A stretch of DNA of 64,000 nucleotides. It comes from Rhizomonospora bruguierae (GTDB lineage: Bacteria > Actinomycetota > Actinomycetes > Mycobacteriales > Micromonosporaceae). Below, piece by piece: positions 1-12,593 of this stretch. The notes beneath the pieces were generated by a model. That model saw nothing but the letters and a program-made list of their open reading frames with translations, was not told where the DNA came from and did no database searches. A program made the translations under genes and the position numbers. Each line of letters begins with the position of its first letter. The first letter of the stretch is position 1. The stretch spans positions 20,553 to 84,552 of the forward strand of contig NZ_BBQH01000034.1 of the NCBI RefSeq assembly GCF_018397995.1, given 5' to 3'.

Positions 1-129
1 GGCGCCGAACCCGGTCGGGCAGCCGCAGAACATCTTCGTCCGGGTACCCAGTTCGACGTGCGTCTCCAGGCCGATCACCGGCTCGAACCGGGCGGTCACG
101 TCCTCGTACGGAGGCAGCGTGATGGTCAT
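1..129 (-). CDS. gatB: Asp/Glu-tRNA amidotransferase subunit B, N-terminal fragment (GatB)
   Basis: The 43 visible codons ([20 protein letters not shown], then [18 protein letters not shown]) match the conserved GatB N-terminus, including the E-x-H-V-E-L and CGCP motifs. GatB binds the misacylated tRNA in GatCAB, which amidates Glu-tRNA(Gln) and Asp-tRNA(Asn). The gene runs off the left edge. The ATG at 129 follows an AGGAG ribosome site 5 nt upstream, so independent initiation looks likely. However, the same frame is open upstream for 229 more codons, through the DUF4276-like gene, with no stop. gatA and gatC lie upstream on the same strand beyond the inserted module. Confidence 0.93.
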   Translation of the reverse strand, partial: MTITLPPYEDVTARFEPVIGLETHVELGTRTKMFCGCPTGFGA

Positions 130-816
130 CGTCGCTCCTGACTGTTTGGGCGCTTGACGGCTACCCGCCCACAAAACATCAATCTCATTGACGCCGCCGG
201 TAGCTATGTGAACGGGAGCATCAGCCGTGGAGTCCTGCCATTCAAGGAAGGACGGCACAGACCGCAGCCTCTCGAGCGATATCAACTCGGCCAAGCGTTC
301 GAAGTAGTTTTCAACGGGCCGCCCGATACGCGTTCCAATCTTCGCGAGTGGAACCTTGGGATCGTGAATTCGTTCCACGTCGCAGGCGCGGACAGGTACG
401 CCCAGCTCCGGATCACGCCAACGCACGCCGAGCGCCCGGCGAAGGGCCTCCCCGTCAGCCAGAACCCAGGACTCGGTCTCCCTGACGGGAATGACCATGA
501 CCAGTTTCTCCGGTCGCGGCCCCCATCCCGCCACGAGCGGTTCGACCCATTCTCGCTCGCACCGGGCGCGATTAGCTCCCTGATCCCGATGCACAAACAC
601 CACGGAAAAACTACCGCGGTTTCTGTCCACCAGCCGAAGTATTTCATCCCGCGAAGGCGGCCCTGACCTGTGCCGAACCACCGTGACATCCGGAATCTCG
701 ATGGCATCCAGAAACGCGGTAGCGCACAGGTCGTCGAGCGCGCGCCCCAGCAGCCTGGGCAACAGCCGATCGTCGGTGGCGCCTTCCGAGATGAGGGCGG
801 ATGTCAAGTATCGCAT
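130..816 (-). CDS. DUF4276/Toprim-like protein, lacking its own stop, in frame with gatB
   Basis: Start ATG at 816 overlaps the ATPase stop (TGATG), so the two genes are translationally coupled. The 229 codons before the gatB ATG read [20 protein letters not shown] at the N-terminus. That gives a Toprim-style glutamate (E11-G12), an acidic strand VVFVHRDQG (72-80) and [12 protein letters not shown] (110-121), which resembles the DUF4276 motif ending in E-x-W-x-L-x-D. DUF4276 is a Toprim-related family commonly paired with an ATPase, as here. I read every codon from 816 to 1 and found no stop, so a read-through product would be DUF4276-GatB. GC is visibly lower (about 57-60% in sampled lines), with ATA, TTG and TCT codons. 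The nuclease role is inferred from the family. Confidence 0.75.
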
Positions 817-2195
817 CAGACGCCCAGCGCCTCGCTGACCTCGAAGTCCGCTATCTCCGCCGGACTGACCACCGCGCCGACGTCCAAGCCCGGGCCGGTC
901 TGCTCCATGGCGGAGACACCTCGCACCCGCGTAACGCGGCTCTTCGGCGAGCCCGGCGTCACCTTGGCGGCCGTGTCCACAAAGACCACATCTCTGCGCA
1001 GCCCGGTGCCGTCCGCCGAGCGGAGGGCACGCAATATTGCCGGGGAATGGCTGCTGAGGATGAGCTGGTTCAGAGAGGACCGATCGTCGGTAAGCCGCCG
1101 CTCAAGTGAACGGTCCACGAGTGTACGCAGATGCCGCACGAATTGCGCCAGGCGTTCGGGATAGATTCCGTTCTCGGACTCTTCAAAGCAGATCAACCCG
1201 GGCCCTCTGGGGTCATATAGAGCCGCAAGCAACGCGATGGCCCTAAGCGTGCCGTCTGACGCGACGCGGGCCGAGAACGGGGCCTCGTCGCGCGCGACGA
1301 CCTGAACTTGGCGCTGGCGGCGTGCCTCATCCTCGTCGAGGCCGACCCCAACGACTTCAGGAATGACCGCCGCGAGGTCTGCGGACAGGTCGTTCAGGAC
1401 ACCGTCCGGCCGGTCAGCGCTGCCGGTCTCCTGGGCTATCCGTCGAAGAGCGTTTGCCAGATGAGCGCCGTTTGCGCCGAGTACATCGGGGTCGTCGTAG
1501 GAGTCGGCGGCGCGCAGCGCCGTGGGGTCCAGATGCAGCAGCTTCCACGACCGGAACTCGGCTCTGAGGGCATACAATAGAGGGAACTCATTCGCCGTGG
1601 TGAGACTCGAAAGAACGGTAGCGGTCGCCTCGCTGGCGGGCAGTTCCCGAGGACGGCCCTGCGCACCCTTCTGTTGCCTGATCACGAACTTTGGTCGCGC
1701 CGGATCGCTCGTATCCGTCTCAAGGAGATCGGATGTGCGCGAACTGTAGACAGCCAGTCCCGGAGCGAATGTGGCGATCCATGTGTCTTCGCTGCGCCTG
1801 ATCGGTCTGACTGACTCCCGGACGACGTACGGCCGCAGACCGCGCGACTCCCGCAACTCGATCGACACTTCATATCTCAGCCGCGAATGGCCGACAGGCG
1901 CCGTATCACCGAAGGCGTCGGTAACACTGCGATCAAGCAGGACCTCCGCGGCGAAGGTCATGCACGTCGCTCTGCCGCCGTCGCTGTAACGATGAAATAG
2001 CTCCGTAACCTCGCCCCGCGCGTGCTGAGCGGCTTCTAGCAGCGACCCGTCAGCCAGCAGACGGAGAAACTGCAGCGCGTCGAACAGGTTGGACTTACCG
2101 GCCGCGTTGCGTCCGAGCACGACAAGAAAGGGGGGCACGTCCAGAGCGAAGTCTCGAAACGTCTTAAACCCATCTATCTCTATTCTCGTCAGCAT
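816..2195 (-). CDS. RecF/SMC-like AAA (AAA_21-type) ATPase, 459 aa
   Basis: An ABC-like ATPase of the RecF/OLD type. Walker A is GRNAAGKSN (28-36); the signature-like loop is SDGTLR (313-318); Walker B is LICFEE (334-339); the switch histidine lies in SSHSP (381-385). The 200-300 segment carries variable inserts, as in stand-alone AAA_21 proteins. A strong ribosome site (GGGGAGAG) sits 3 nt before the ATG, 27 nt after the gatA stop. The stop overlaps the start of the DUF4276/Toprim-like gene, the usual arrangement of ATPase-plus-Toprim defence pairs such as PARIS or OLD-type systems. It separates gatA from gatB and is AT-richer than its neighbours, which suggests acquisition by transfer. Anti-phage function is inference. 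Confidence 0.88.
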   Translation of the reverse strand: MLTRIEIDGFKTFRDFALDVPPFLVVLGRNAAGKSNLFDALQFLRLLADGSLLEAAQHARGEVTELFHRYSDGGRATCMTFAAEVLLDRSVTDAFGDTAPVGHSRLRYEVSIELRESRGLRPYVVRESVRPIRRSEDTWIATFAPGLAVYSSRTSDLLETDTSDPARPKFVIRQQKGAQGRPRELPASEATATVLSSLTTANEFPLLYALRAEFRSWKLLHLDPTALRAADSYDDPDVLGANGAHLANALRRIAQETGSADRPDGVLNDLSADLAAVIPEVVGVGLDEDEARRQRQVQVVARDEAPFSARVASDGTLRAIALLAALYDPRGPGLICFEESENGIYPERLAQFVRHLRTLVDRSLERRLTDDRSSLNQLILSSHSPAILRALRSADGTGLRRDVVFVDTAAKVTPGSPKSRVTRVRGVSAMEQTGPGLDVGAVVSPAEIADFEVSEALGV

Positions 2196-2222
2196 TAGCT
2201 CTCCCCTGCCCTCCAGTCGCCA

Positions 2223-3698
2223 TCACAGCGCCGGCGGGGTGAGCGTGCCGACGGCGGACTCCAGCGCCGCGGCCACCCGGTACATCCGGTCGTCGGCCAT
2301 GGTCGGCGCCATGATCTGGAAGCCGACCGGCAGCCCGTCCGACAGGCCGCACGGGACCGAGATGGCCGGGCCCCCGTACAGGTTCGTCGGGATCGTGAAC
2401 AGGTCGGCGAGGTACATCTGGTACGGGTCGGAGGTGCGCGAGCCGAACGGGAACGCCACGAACGGCGTGGTCGGCGACACCAGCACGTCGACCCGCTCGA
2501 ACGCGGCGGTGAAGTCCCGCGTGATCAGCGTGCGGACCTTCTGCGCCTGCCCGTAGTAGGCGTCGTAGTAGCCGGACGACAGCGCGTACGTGCCGATGAT
2601 GATGCGCCGCTTGACCTCCGGGCCGAAGCCCGCCTCCCGGGTCAGCGACATGACCTCCTCCAGCGAACGCTGGCCGTCGTCGCCCACCCGCAGGCCGTAC
2701 CGCACCCCGTCGAAGCGGGCCAGGTTCGACGAGCACTCGCTCGGCGCGATCAGGTAGTACGCCGGCAGCGCGTACTCGAAGTGCGGGCAGGACACCTCGA
2801 CCACCTCGGCGCCCAGCTTGGTCAGGCGCTCCAGCGCCTCGCCGAAGGCGGCCATCACCCCCGGCTCCGCCCCCTCACCGGAGAACTGACTCACCAGGCC
2901 CAGCCGCACGCCGGACAGGTCGCCCGTGGCGCCCCGGCGGGCCGCGGCCACCACCTCCGGCACCGGCTGCGGGATCGACGTGGAGTCGCGCCGGTCGTGC
3001 CCGCCGATCACGGCGTGCAGCAGCGCCGCATCCACCACCGTGCGGGCGCACGGGCCCGGCGTGTCCAGCGACGACGAGAACGCGATCAGCCCGTACCGGG
3101 ACGTGCCGCCGTAGGTGGGCTTCGCCCCCACCGTGCCGGTGACCGCGCCCGGCTGGCGGATCGAGCCGCCGGTGTCCGAGCCGATCGCCAGCGGCGCCTC
3201 GTACGCGGCCAGGGCGGCCGCGCTGCCGCCGCCCGAGCCACCCGGGATGCGTCCCAGGTCCCACGGGTTGCGGGTCGGCCCGTAGGCCGAGTACTCCGTC
3301 GACGAGCCCATCGCGAACTCGTCCATGTTCGTCTTGCCGACGATCACCGTGCCGGCCGCCCGCAGCCGCTGCACGATCGTCGAGTCGTACGGCGGGCGCC
3401 AGCCCTCCAGGATCTTCGAGCCGGCGGTGGTCGGCACGCCCCGGGTGGTCAGCACGTCCTTCACCGCGACCGGGACGCCCGCCAGCGGGCCCAGCTCCTC
3501 GCCGGCGGCGCGGGCGCGGTCCACCCGCTCCGCGGCGGCCAGCGCGCCGGCCTCGTCCACGTGCAGGAACGCCGCCACCTGGCCGTCCACCTCGGCGATC
3601 CGGTCCAGGTGGGCGCGGGTCGCCTCGACCGCGGACGCCTCGCCCCGGGCGATCGCCCCGGCCAGGTCCGCGGCGCTCAGCCTGATCAGGTCGGTCAT
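2223..3698 (-). CDS. gatA: Asp/Glu-tRNA amidotransferase subunit A
   Basis: Glutaminase/amidase subunit of GatCAB, 491 aa, which releases ammonia from glutamine for tRNA-bound Glu/Asp amidation. The amidase-signature catalytic triad is intact: Lys80 (in PVAVKD), cis-Ser155 (in GGSGGGS) and nucleophile Ser179 (in GSDTGGS). These line up almost exactly with the characterised Staphylococcus GatA numbering (79/154/178). Length is normal. It lies 3 nt after gatC. gatB normally follows directly, but here two foreign-looking genes intervene. Confidence 0.97.
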   Translation of the reverse strand: MTDLIRLSAADLAGAIARGEASAVEATRAHLDRIAEVDGQVAAFLHVDEAGALAAAERVDRARAAGEELGPLAGVPVAVKDVLTTRGVPTTAGSKILEGWRPPYDSTIVQRLRAAGTVIVGKTNMDEFAMGSSTEYSAYGPTRNPWDLGRIPGGSGGGSAAALAAYEAPLAIGSDTGGSIRQPGAVTGTVGAKPTYGGTSRYGLIAFSSSLDTPGPCARTVVDAALLHAVIGGHDRRDSTSIPQPVPEVVAAARRGATGDLSGVRLGLVSQFSGEGAEPGVMAAFGEALERLTKLGAEVVEVSCPHFEYALPAYYLIAPSECSSNLARFDGVRYGLRVGDDGQRSLEEVMSLTREAGFGPEVKRRIIIGTYALSSGYYDAYYGQAQKVRTLITRDFTAAFERVDVLVSPTTPFVAFPFGSRTSDPYQMYLADLFTIPTNLYGGPAISVPCGLSDGLPVGFQIMAPTMADDRMYRVAAALESAVGTLTPPAL

Positions 3699-3701
3699 GG
3701 C

Positions 3702-4001
3702 TCAGGCCTCCTCGTCCAGGATCCGCGGTACCCGGAACCGGTCCTCCGCGGCGTCCGGCGCACCGGCCAGGACCTCCTCGCGGGGCAGGCACGGCTCCGC
3801 CACGTCGTCGCGCAGCACGTTGGTCAGCGGGACCGAGTGCGACGTGGGCGGGATGTCCCCCGCGGTCACCTCGCCGACCCGGGCCACCGCCTGGAGGATC
3901 ACGTCCAGCTGGCCGGCGAACGTGTCCAGCTCCGCCTCGGTGACGGCGAGCCGCGACAGGCGCGCCAGGTGCGCGACCTCCTCGCGGGAGATGGCGGCCA
4001 T
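3702..4001 (-). CDS. gatC: Asp/Glu-tRNA amidotransferase subunit C
   Basis: Small 99-aa stabilising subunit of GatCAB. The N-terminus MAAISREEVAHLARLSRLAV is typical of GatC, and residues 70-99 contain the P-R-E-E-V and D-R-F-R-V-P segments that wrap around GatA. It is the first gene of the operon, with a GGGAGAG ribosome site shortly before the ATG and 3 nt from gatA. The 71-nt gap upstream to the GGDEF-EAL stop must hold the operon promoter, or the operon is read through from upstream; no clear -10 box stood out. Confidence 0.95.
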   Translation of the reverse strand: MAAISREEVAHLARLSRLAVTEAELDTFAGQLDVILQAVARVGEVTAGDIPPTSHSVPLTNVLRDDVAEPCLPREEVLAGAPDAAEDRFRVPRILDEEA

Positions 4002-4072
4002 GGGTAACTCTCCCTGTCCGTGGACGACCGGTGGCGCGCGCGGCGTCCCACGCGCGCGGTGACCCCGCGAGT

Positions 4073-6187
4073 CTATTTGCCGCCCGCCGCGCCCGAGATG
4101 CTGGGTGGCTTCCTGTGCCGCCCACCGCCGCCCGACACCGCGGGCGGCCGGTAGCGGGCCAGCCAGCCGATCAGCTCGTCACCCGGCATGGGGCGGCCGA
4201 AGAACCAGCCCTGCGCCGCGTGGCAGCGCGCCTCGCGCAGCCGCCGCCAGGTCGCCTCGTCCTCCACGCCCTCGGCGACGACGCGCAGCCCCAGGGCCCG
4301 CGCCAGCTCGATCGTGGACGTGACGATCGCGGCGTCGTCCGCGTCCTGGACCATCCCCAGCACGAACGAACGGTCCACCTTCACCTCGGTCACCGGAAGC
4401 CGCCGCAGGTGTTGCAGCGACGAGTACCCGGTGCCGAAGTCGTCCAGGGCGATCCCGACGCCGATCCGGTCCAGCCGGGCGATCGTCGCCAGCACCCGGC
4501 GCGGGTCCGCCATCAGCGCGCCCTCGGTGATCTCCAACTGGAGCAGCGCGGCCGGCACCCCGTACCGCGCCAGCCGGTCCGCGACGCGGTCGGCCAGCTC
4601 GCCGGTGTGCAGGTCCCGGACGCTCACGTTCAGCGAGGCGCGCAGCCGCACCCCGCTCGCCGCCCACTTGGCCATCTGCTCCACCACGTCGTCCAGCACC
4701 CGGTGGGTGAGCAGGCGCATCACCGCGGTGTGCTCGGCCGCCCGGATCAGCTCCTCCGGGTTCACCCGCCCGCGCCGCGGGTGGTGCCAGCGCAGCAGCG
4801 CCTCCACCCCGACCACCTCGCCGGTCTCCAGTGCCACCTGCGGCTGGTAGTACATGGTGATCTCGTCGCTGCCCGGGGTTTCCAGGGCCCGGCGCAGGTC
4901 GGCGAGCAGGCTCAGCCGCTCCGGCGAGTTGTGGTCGCTCTCCGGCGCGTACACCGAGACCGTGGCGCCCCGGCTCTTCGCGTCGTACATCGCCACGTCG
5001 GCGTGGCGCATCAGGGTGGCGAAGTCGTCGCCGTGCTCCGGGTACAGCGCCACGCCGATCGCGGCGCCCACGTCCAGCGGCAGCCCGTCCAGCCACACCG
5101 GCTCGGCCAGCGCCAGCGCCACCCGCCCGGCCGCCGCGCGGGCGTCGTCGGCGTCGACCAGCCCCGGCACCAGCACCGCGAACTCGTCCCCGCCCAGCCG
5201 GGCCACCGCCGCCGCGTCGCCGACCGTGTGCACCAGCCGCTGCCCCACCTCGACCAGCAGGCGGTCGCCGACCGCGTGCCCCAGCGCGTCGTTGACGTGC
5301 TTGAACTGGTCCAGGTCCAGCAGCAGCAGCGCCATCCGCCGCTCGGCCGCCCCGTCCGCCGCCCGGGTGGCGTGCGCGGCCGCCTGGTCCGCCACCTCGG
5401 CCAGCAGCGCCTTACGGTTGGCCAGCCCGGTCAGCGGGTCCATCCGGGCGAGCTGCTCGTGGTCGACGGAGGCCCGGACCATCCGGTGCACCGCGTACAG
5501 CGGCAGCAGCACCAGCGGGATCAGCGCCCAACTCGCCGCCGCGGCGGCCAGCAGCACCGGGCCGAGCAGCAGCAGCGCCCCGGCGCAGATCGCCTCGAAC
5601 AGCAGCGCCCGCGCGTCGGCCGCACCCGCCGCGGGACCGAGCCGCAGCCGCGCGCCGGCGGCGTCCAGCCCGTACCGGACCGCGAACCAGGCGCCCGCCG
5701 CGGCCACCGTCACGGTCACCGCCGACCACCGCGGCTGCCCGCCGAAGGCCAGCTCGCCGTGCCGCGCCAGGCCGACCACCAGCGCGGCCGCGGCCAGCGC
5801 CAGCTCGTACTGCGCGACCGCCAGTCCGACCTGCCACGCCGGCTGCCGCAGCCGCAGCGCGCCCACCGCGACCGCCACCGCCTGCACCGCCACGGCCGGG
5901 CCCAGGCCCCAGCCCAACATGATCGCGAAGGAGAAGCAGATGGACGGGTAGATCGGCGAACCGAGCCCGCGCCCCTGTGGCGCCAGCGGCCGGGCCCCGG
6001 CGGCGACCGCCAGCCCCGCCATCACCCACCACGCCACCGGCAGTTCGGGCAGGCGGGCCGGCAGCCCCGCGAGGGGGACGGCGACCGCGGCCACGGCGAG
6101 CGCCGCCACCGCCGCCACGAAGCCGAAGAACGGCACGGCCCGGTCCGGCGGTACGGAGCTCCGCAGAGCGGCGCTCTCCATGCGCAC
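4073..6187 (-). CDS. Membrane GGDEF-EAL c-di-GMP turnover protein
   Basis: A 704-aa bifunctional protein. Residues about 15-265 are hydrophobic, with multiple predicted membrane helices. A GGDEF domain follows (start MDPLTGLANR; intact RLGGDEF near 332), then an EAL domain with EALLRW (about 461), LDDFGTG and VAEGVED, so the phosphodiesterase residues look intact. The R-x-x-D inhibitory site that often precedes GGDEF is absent; AAAVA lies there. By family it could make or degrade c-di-GMP at the membrane. No PAS or other named sensor was recognised. It is a stand-alone gene upstream of gatC on the same strand. Confidence 0.93.
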   Translation of the reverse strand: MRMESAALRSSVPPDRAVPFFGFVAAVAALAVAAVAVPLAGLPARLPELPVAWWVMAGLAVAAGARPLAPQGRGLGSPIYPSICFSFAIMLGWGLGPAVAVQAVAVAVGALRLRQPAWQVGLAVAQYELALAAAALVVGLARHGELAFGGQPRWSAVTVTVAAAGAWFAVRYGLDAAGARLRLGPAAGAADARALLFEAICAGALLLLGPVLLAAAAASWALIPLVLLPLYAVHRMVRASVDHEQLARMDPLTGLANRKALLAEVADQAAAHATRAADGAAERRMALLLLDLDQFKHVNDALGHAVGDRLLVEVGQRLVHTVGDAAAVARLGGDEFAVLVPGLVDADDARAAAGRVALALAEPVWLDGLPLDVGAAIGVALYPEHGDDFATLMRHADVAMYDAKSRGATVSVYAPESDHNSPERLSLLADLRRALETPGSDEITMYYQPQVALETGEVVGVEALLRWHHPRRGRVNPEELIRAAEHTAVMRLLTHRVLDDVVEQMAKWAASGVRLRASLNVSVRDLHTGELADRVADRLARYGVPAALLQLEITEGALMADPRRVLATIARLDRIGVGIALDDFGTGYSSLQHLRRLPVTEVKVDRSFVLGMVQDADDAAIVTSTIELARALGLRVVAEGVEDEATWRRLREARCHAAQGWFFGRPMPGDELIGWLARYRPPAVSGGGGRHRKPPSISGAAGGK

Positions 6188-6295
6188 CTCCGTACGCGGA
6201 AGGAGGAACTACCCACTTGGGGTAACGCCTGGGGCCGTTCGTAGCCACTAGTCGCGACTAAGTTGAAATAGACCACATATCCGAATTACCGGCGG

Positions 6296-9757
<3,462 letters not shown>

Positions 9758-9761
<4 letters not shown>

Positions 9762-10981
9762 CCGGCACCGCCCCCGGAAACAGCGGGCCCCGCGAAAACC
9801 GCAGGCCCCGCGGAACCGCCAGACCCCGCAGAAACGCCAGGGCCCCCGGAAACAGCAGGGCCCCCGGAAACGCCAGACCCCGCGGAAACGCCAGGCCCCG
9901 CGGCGACGGACGCGGACGTGATGGTGGCGGAGAGGAGGACCACGTCGCCGGCCCGCTCCGGGCGGTACGCGACCAGCGCCTGCCCCGGTGCCACCCCGCG
10001 CGCCGGGCGGTGCAGGTCGGCGCGGACCCCCTCGGGCGTGGCGACCAGCGTGGCGGGCAGCGGCTCGCCGTGGGCGCGCACCTGGACTTGGCACTCCATC
10101 GGCAACTCCAGCCCCGGCGCCGTCCACACCGGGCGGTCGGCGCACACCGCCGAGACGTCCAGCGCCTCGGCCGGGCCGACCGTGACGGTGTTGGTCACCG
10201 GGGTGATCGACAGCACGTACCGGGGGCGGCCGTCCGGCGCCGGCCGCTCCAGGCGCAGGCCGCGCCGCTGGCCGACCGTGTACGCGTACGCGCCCTCGTG
10301 GCGGCCGAGCGTCTCCCCGGTCGCGGCGTCGACGATGTCGCCGGGGGCGGCGCCGAGGCGGCCGGCGAGGAAGCCGCGGGTGTCCCCGTCGGCCACGAAG
10401 CAGATGTCGTGCGAGTCGGGCTTGTCGGCCACGGCCAGCCCGCGCGCGGCCGCCTCGGCGCGGACCTGCGCCTTGGTGGCGTCGCCCAGCGGGAACATGG
10501 CGTGCGCGAGCTGCTCGCGGGTCAGCACGGCCAGCACGTACGACTGGTCCTTCGCGGCGTCGACCGAGCGCCGCAGCAGGCCGTCGGGGCCGAGGCGGGC
10601 GTGGTGGCCGGTGACCACCGCGTCGAAGCCGAGGGCCAGCGCCCGGTCCAGGACCGCCGCGAACTTGATCTTCTCGTTGCAGCGCAGGCACGGGTTCGGG
10701 GTGCGGCCGGCGGCATACTCGGCCACGAAGTCGTCCACCACGTCGGCGTGGAAGCGGTCCGCCATGTCCCACACGTAGAACGGGATGCCGATCACGTCGG
10801 CGGCGCGGCGGGCGTCCCGGGCGTCCTCGATGGTGCAGCAGCCCCGGGCGCCGGTGCGGTACGTCTGCGGGTTGCGGGCGAGCGCCAGGTGCACGCCGGT
10901 GACGTCATGCCCCGCCGTGGCGGCCCGGGCCGCGGCGACCGCCGAGTCGACGCCGCCGGACATCGCGGCCAGCACCCTCAT
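9758..10981 (-). CDS. mnmA: tRNA 2-thiouridylase MnmA with hexapeptide-repeat tail
   Basis: Transfers sulfur to U34 of Lys/Glu/Gln tRNAs. The start [13 protein letters not shown] is the PP-loop ATP-pyrophosphatase motif; catalytic cysteines lie in [11 protein letters not shown] and DSHDICFV. The core ends near residue 365. It is followed by seven hexapeptides of the type GPxVSx and a GGAG end, encoded by seven 18-bp units. I chose ATG 10981, the usual N-terminus; GTG 10987 two codons earlier is also possible and lies 7 nt from a TAGGCT box. The gene follows iscS/nifS, the probable sulfur donor, and overlaps the MetE-like gene. Confidence 0.94.
9775..9900. repeat. 18-bp tandem repeat, 7 copies, inside the mnmA 3' end
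   Basis: Seven consecutive 18-bp units start at 9775, 9793, 9811, 9829, 9847, 9865 and 9883, with a consensus near CGGAAACGCCAGACCCCG on the plus strand. Because 18 is divisible by 3, copy-number change keeps the mnmA frame. The units encode hexapeptides such as [12 protein letters not shown] and GPAVSG on the minus strand. Confidence 0.9.
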
Positions 10982-10994
10982 GCCCACGCCGCAA

Positions 10995-11000
10995 AGCCTA
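10995..11000 (-). promoter_or_regulatory. Possible -10 box (TAGGCT) for mnmA
   Basis: TAGGCT on the minus strand matches TANNNT and lies 7 nt before GTG 10987. Its TAG is also the stop codon of iscS/nifS, so this may be coincidence. The same hexamer precedes several other starts in the window at similar spacing. Confidence 0.3.
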
Positions 11001-12173
11001 TCTGGCCGGCTTGACCGCGCCGGCCCGGCGGGCCCGCTCCACGGCGCCGGGCAACGCCGCGATCAGCGCGTCCACGTCCGCGCGGGTGGAGGTGTGGCCG
11101 AGCGTGAAACGCAGCGACGAGCGGGCGCGGTCGTCGTCGGCGCCCATCGCGAGCAGGACGTGCGACGGCTGCGCCACCCCGGCCGAGCAGGCCGACCCGG
11201 TGGAGCAGGCGATGCCCTGCGCGTCCAGGAGGAGCAGCAGCGCGTCGCCCTCGCAGCCGGGGAAGGAGAAGTGGGCGTTGCCGGGGAGGCGCTCCGCCCG
11301 GTCCCCGTTGAAGACCGCGTCGGGGACCGCGGCGCTGACCCGCTCGACCAGGTCGTCGCGCAGCGCGCCGACGGTGGCGGCGAAGTGCTGCTGCTGCTTG
11401 ACCGCGGTCTCGACCGCGACGCCGAACGCCACGATGCCGGGCACGTCGAGGGTGCCCGAGCGCACGTCCCGCTCCTGGCCGCCGCCGTGCAGCAGCGGCG
11501 TGCACGGCACGTCCCGGCCGAGCAGCAGCGCGCCCACGCCGACCGGGCCGCCCAGCTTGTGCCCGGTGACGGTCAGCGCGGCCTGACCGCTGGCGGCGAA
11601 GTCCACCGGCACCTGGCCGACGGCCTGCACCGCGTCCGTGTGCGCCGGCACCCCCGCCGCGGCGGCCGCGGCGGCCAGGTCGGCGACCGGCTGGACGGTG
11701 CCCACCTCGTTGTTGGCCCACATGGTGCTGATGACGGCGACCTCGTCGCCGCGCGCCGCCAGTTCGGCGCGCAGCGCGGCCGGATCGAGCCGGCCCCGGT
11801 CGTCAGCCGGGAGCCAGGTGACCTCGGCCCCCTCGTGCGCGACCAGCCAGGCCACCGAGTCCATCACCGCGTGGTGCTCGACGGCGCTGGCGACCACCCG
11901 GTTGCGCCGCGGATCGGCCGCCCGGCGGGCCCAGAAGATGCCCTTGACGGCGAGGTTGTCGCTCTCCGTCCCCCCGGTGGTGAAGATCACTTCGGACGGG
12001 CGGGCGCCCAGCGCGGCAGCGATCCGCTCCCGGGACTCCTCCACCCGGCGGCGGGCACACCGGCCGGGGGCGTGCAGCGACGACGCGTTGCCGACGTCGC
12101 GGGCGGTGGCGGCGTACGCCTCCAGTGCCTCGTCGAGCATCGGGGTGGTCGCCGCATGATCCAGATAGGTCAT
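10998..12173 (-). CDS. Cysteine desulfurase (IscS/NifS type)
   Basis: PLP enzyme, 391 aa, releasing cysteine sulfur as persulfide for MnmA or Fe-S assembly. The start [12 protein letters not shown] is typical. The PLP lysine lies in [12 protein letters not shown], the sulfur-accepting cysteine in STGSACSAG, and the catalytic His in SAVEHHAV. I chose ATG 12173 because the family begins there; the frame stays open for 22 unrelated codons upstream. A TAGGCT box lies 8 nt before the ATG and no good ribosome site is visible, consistent with a leaderless mRNA. mnmA follows, 16 nt from the iscS stop to ATG 10981, supporting a tRNA-thiolation role. Confidence 0.94.
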   Translation of the reverse strand: MTYLDHAATTPMLDEALEAYAATARDVGNASSLHAPGRCARRRVEESRERIAAALGARPSEVIFTTGGTESDNLAVKGIFWARRAADPRRNRVVASAVEHHAVMDSVAWLVAHEGAEVTWLPADDRGRLDPAALRAELAARGDEVAVISTMWANNEVGTVQPVADLAAAAAAAGVPAHTDAVQAVGQVPVDFAASGQAALTVTGHKLGGPVGVGALLLGRDVPCTPLLHGGGQERDVRSGTLDVPGIVAFGVAVETAVKQQQHFAATVGALRDDLVERVSAAVPDAVFNGDRAERLPGNAHFSFPGCEGDALLLLLDAQGIACSTGSACSAGVAQPSHVLLAMGADDDRARSSLRFTLGHTSTRADVDALIAALPGAVERARRAGAVKPAR

Positions 12174-12181
12174 CGCCGTCC

Positions 12182-12187
12182 AGCCTA
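12182..12187 (-). promoter_or_regulatory. Likely leaderless -10 box (TAGGCT) of the iscS-mnmA operon
   Basis: TAGGCT matches the actinobacterial TANNNT -10 consensus and sits 8 nt before the iscS/nifS ATG at 12173. With no Shine-Dalgarno between, the transcript would begin at or beside the start codon. No convincing -35 was found. Confidence 0.5.
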
Positions 12188-12228
12188 GTCCTTGAACCCG
12201 CTGGCAGCGGTGCCGCCAGGGGCGAACG

Positions 12229-12562
12229 TCACCCGACACGCGAAGCGGTCACCCGCGCCAGCACGGCCTGCCACGGGTGACCGGGATGGGCGAGCGCCAG
12301 CGCGTCGCGCAGCCAGGACCTGCCGGGGGCCACCTGAATCTGGTCCAGGACCGGGACGCCCGTGAGCCGGCTCGGCGAGTACCGGATCGGCGAAGGCGTC
12401 CACCAGGCAGGCGGCGCCCACCGGCGTCGGCCCGTCAAACGCGATCAGAACCGCGCCCACCCCGGGACGGGCGAGGCGGTGGGCGAAGTACTCGCCCTCG
12501 CCCACCGCGAGGACCAGGCTGTCCAGATCCTCGCGGCGGGCGGGGCGGATGTCGACGGTCAT
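12229..12562 (-). pseudogene. Broken GNAT-family acetyltransferase
   Basis: The N-terminus ([20 protein letters not shown] from 12562) and the following beta strands ([20 protein letters not shown]) are a clear GNAT start. Near 12370 the similarity jumps to the next frame, where [16 protein letters not shown] is the strand leading to the acetyl-CoA loop. The R-G-x-G-x-G/A loop itself is then missing, and the reading ends at 12229. So one frameshift and a deletion have removed the cofactor site. It lies just upstream of iscS/nifS on the same strand. A sequencing error could explain the shift, but not the missing loop. Confidence 0.7.
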
Positions 12563-12593
12563 CGCGTGACCCTAGAGCAGGGCCGCGCGGCCG

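Noticed and set aside
154..707. Apparent genes on both strands in other frames across the DUF4276-like region
   Set aside because: They lack start signals and domain similarity, while the minus frame from 816 carries the family motifs and coupled start.
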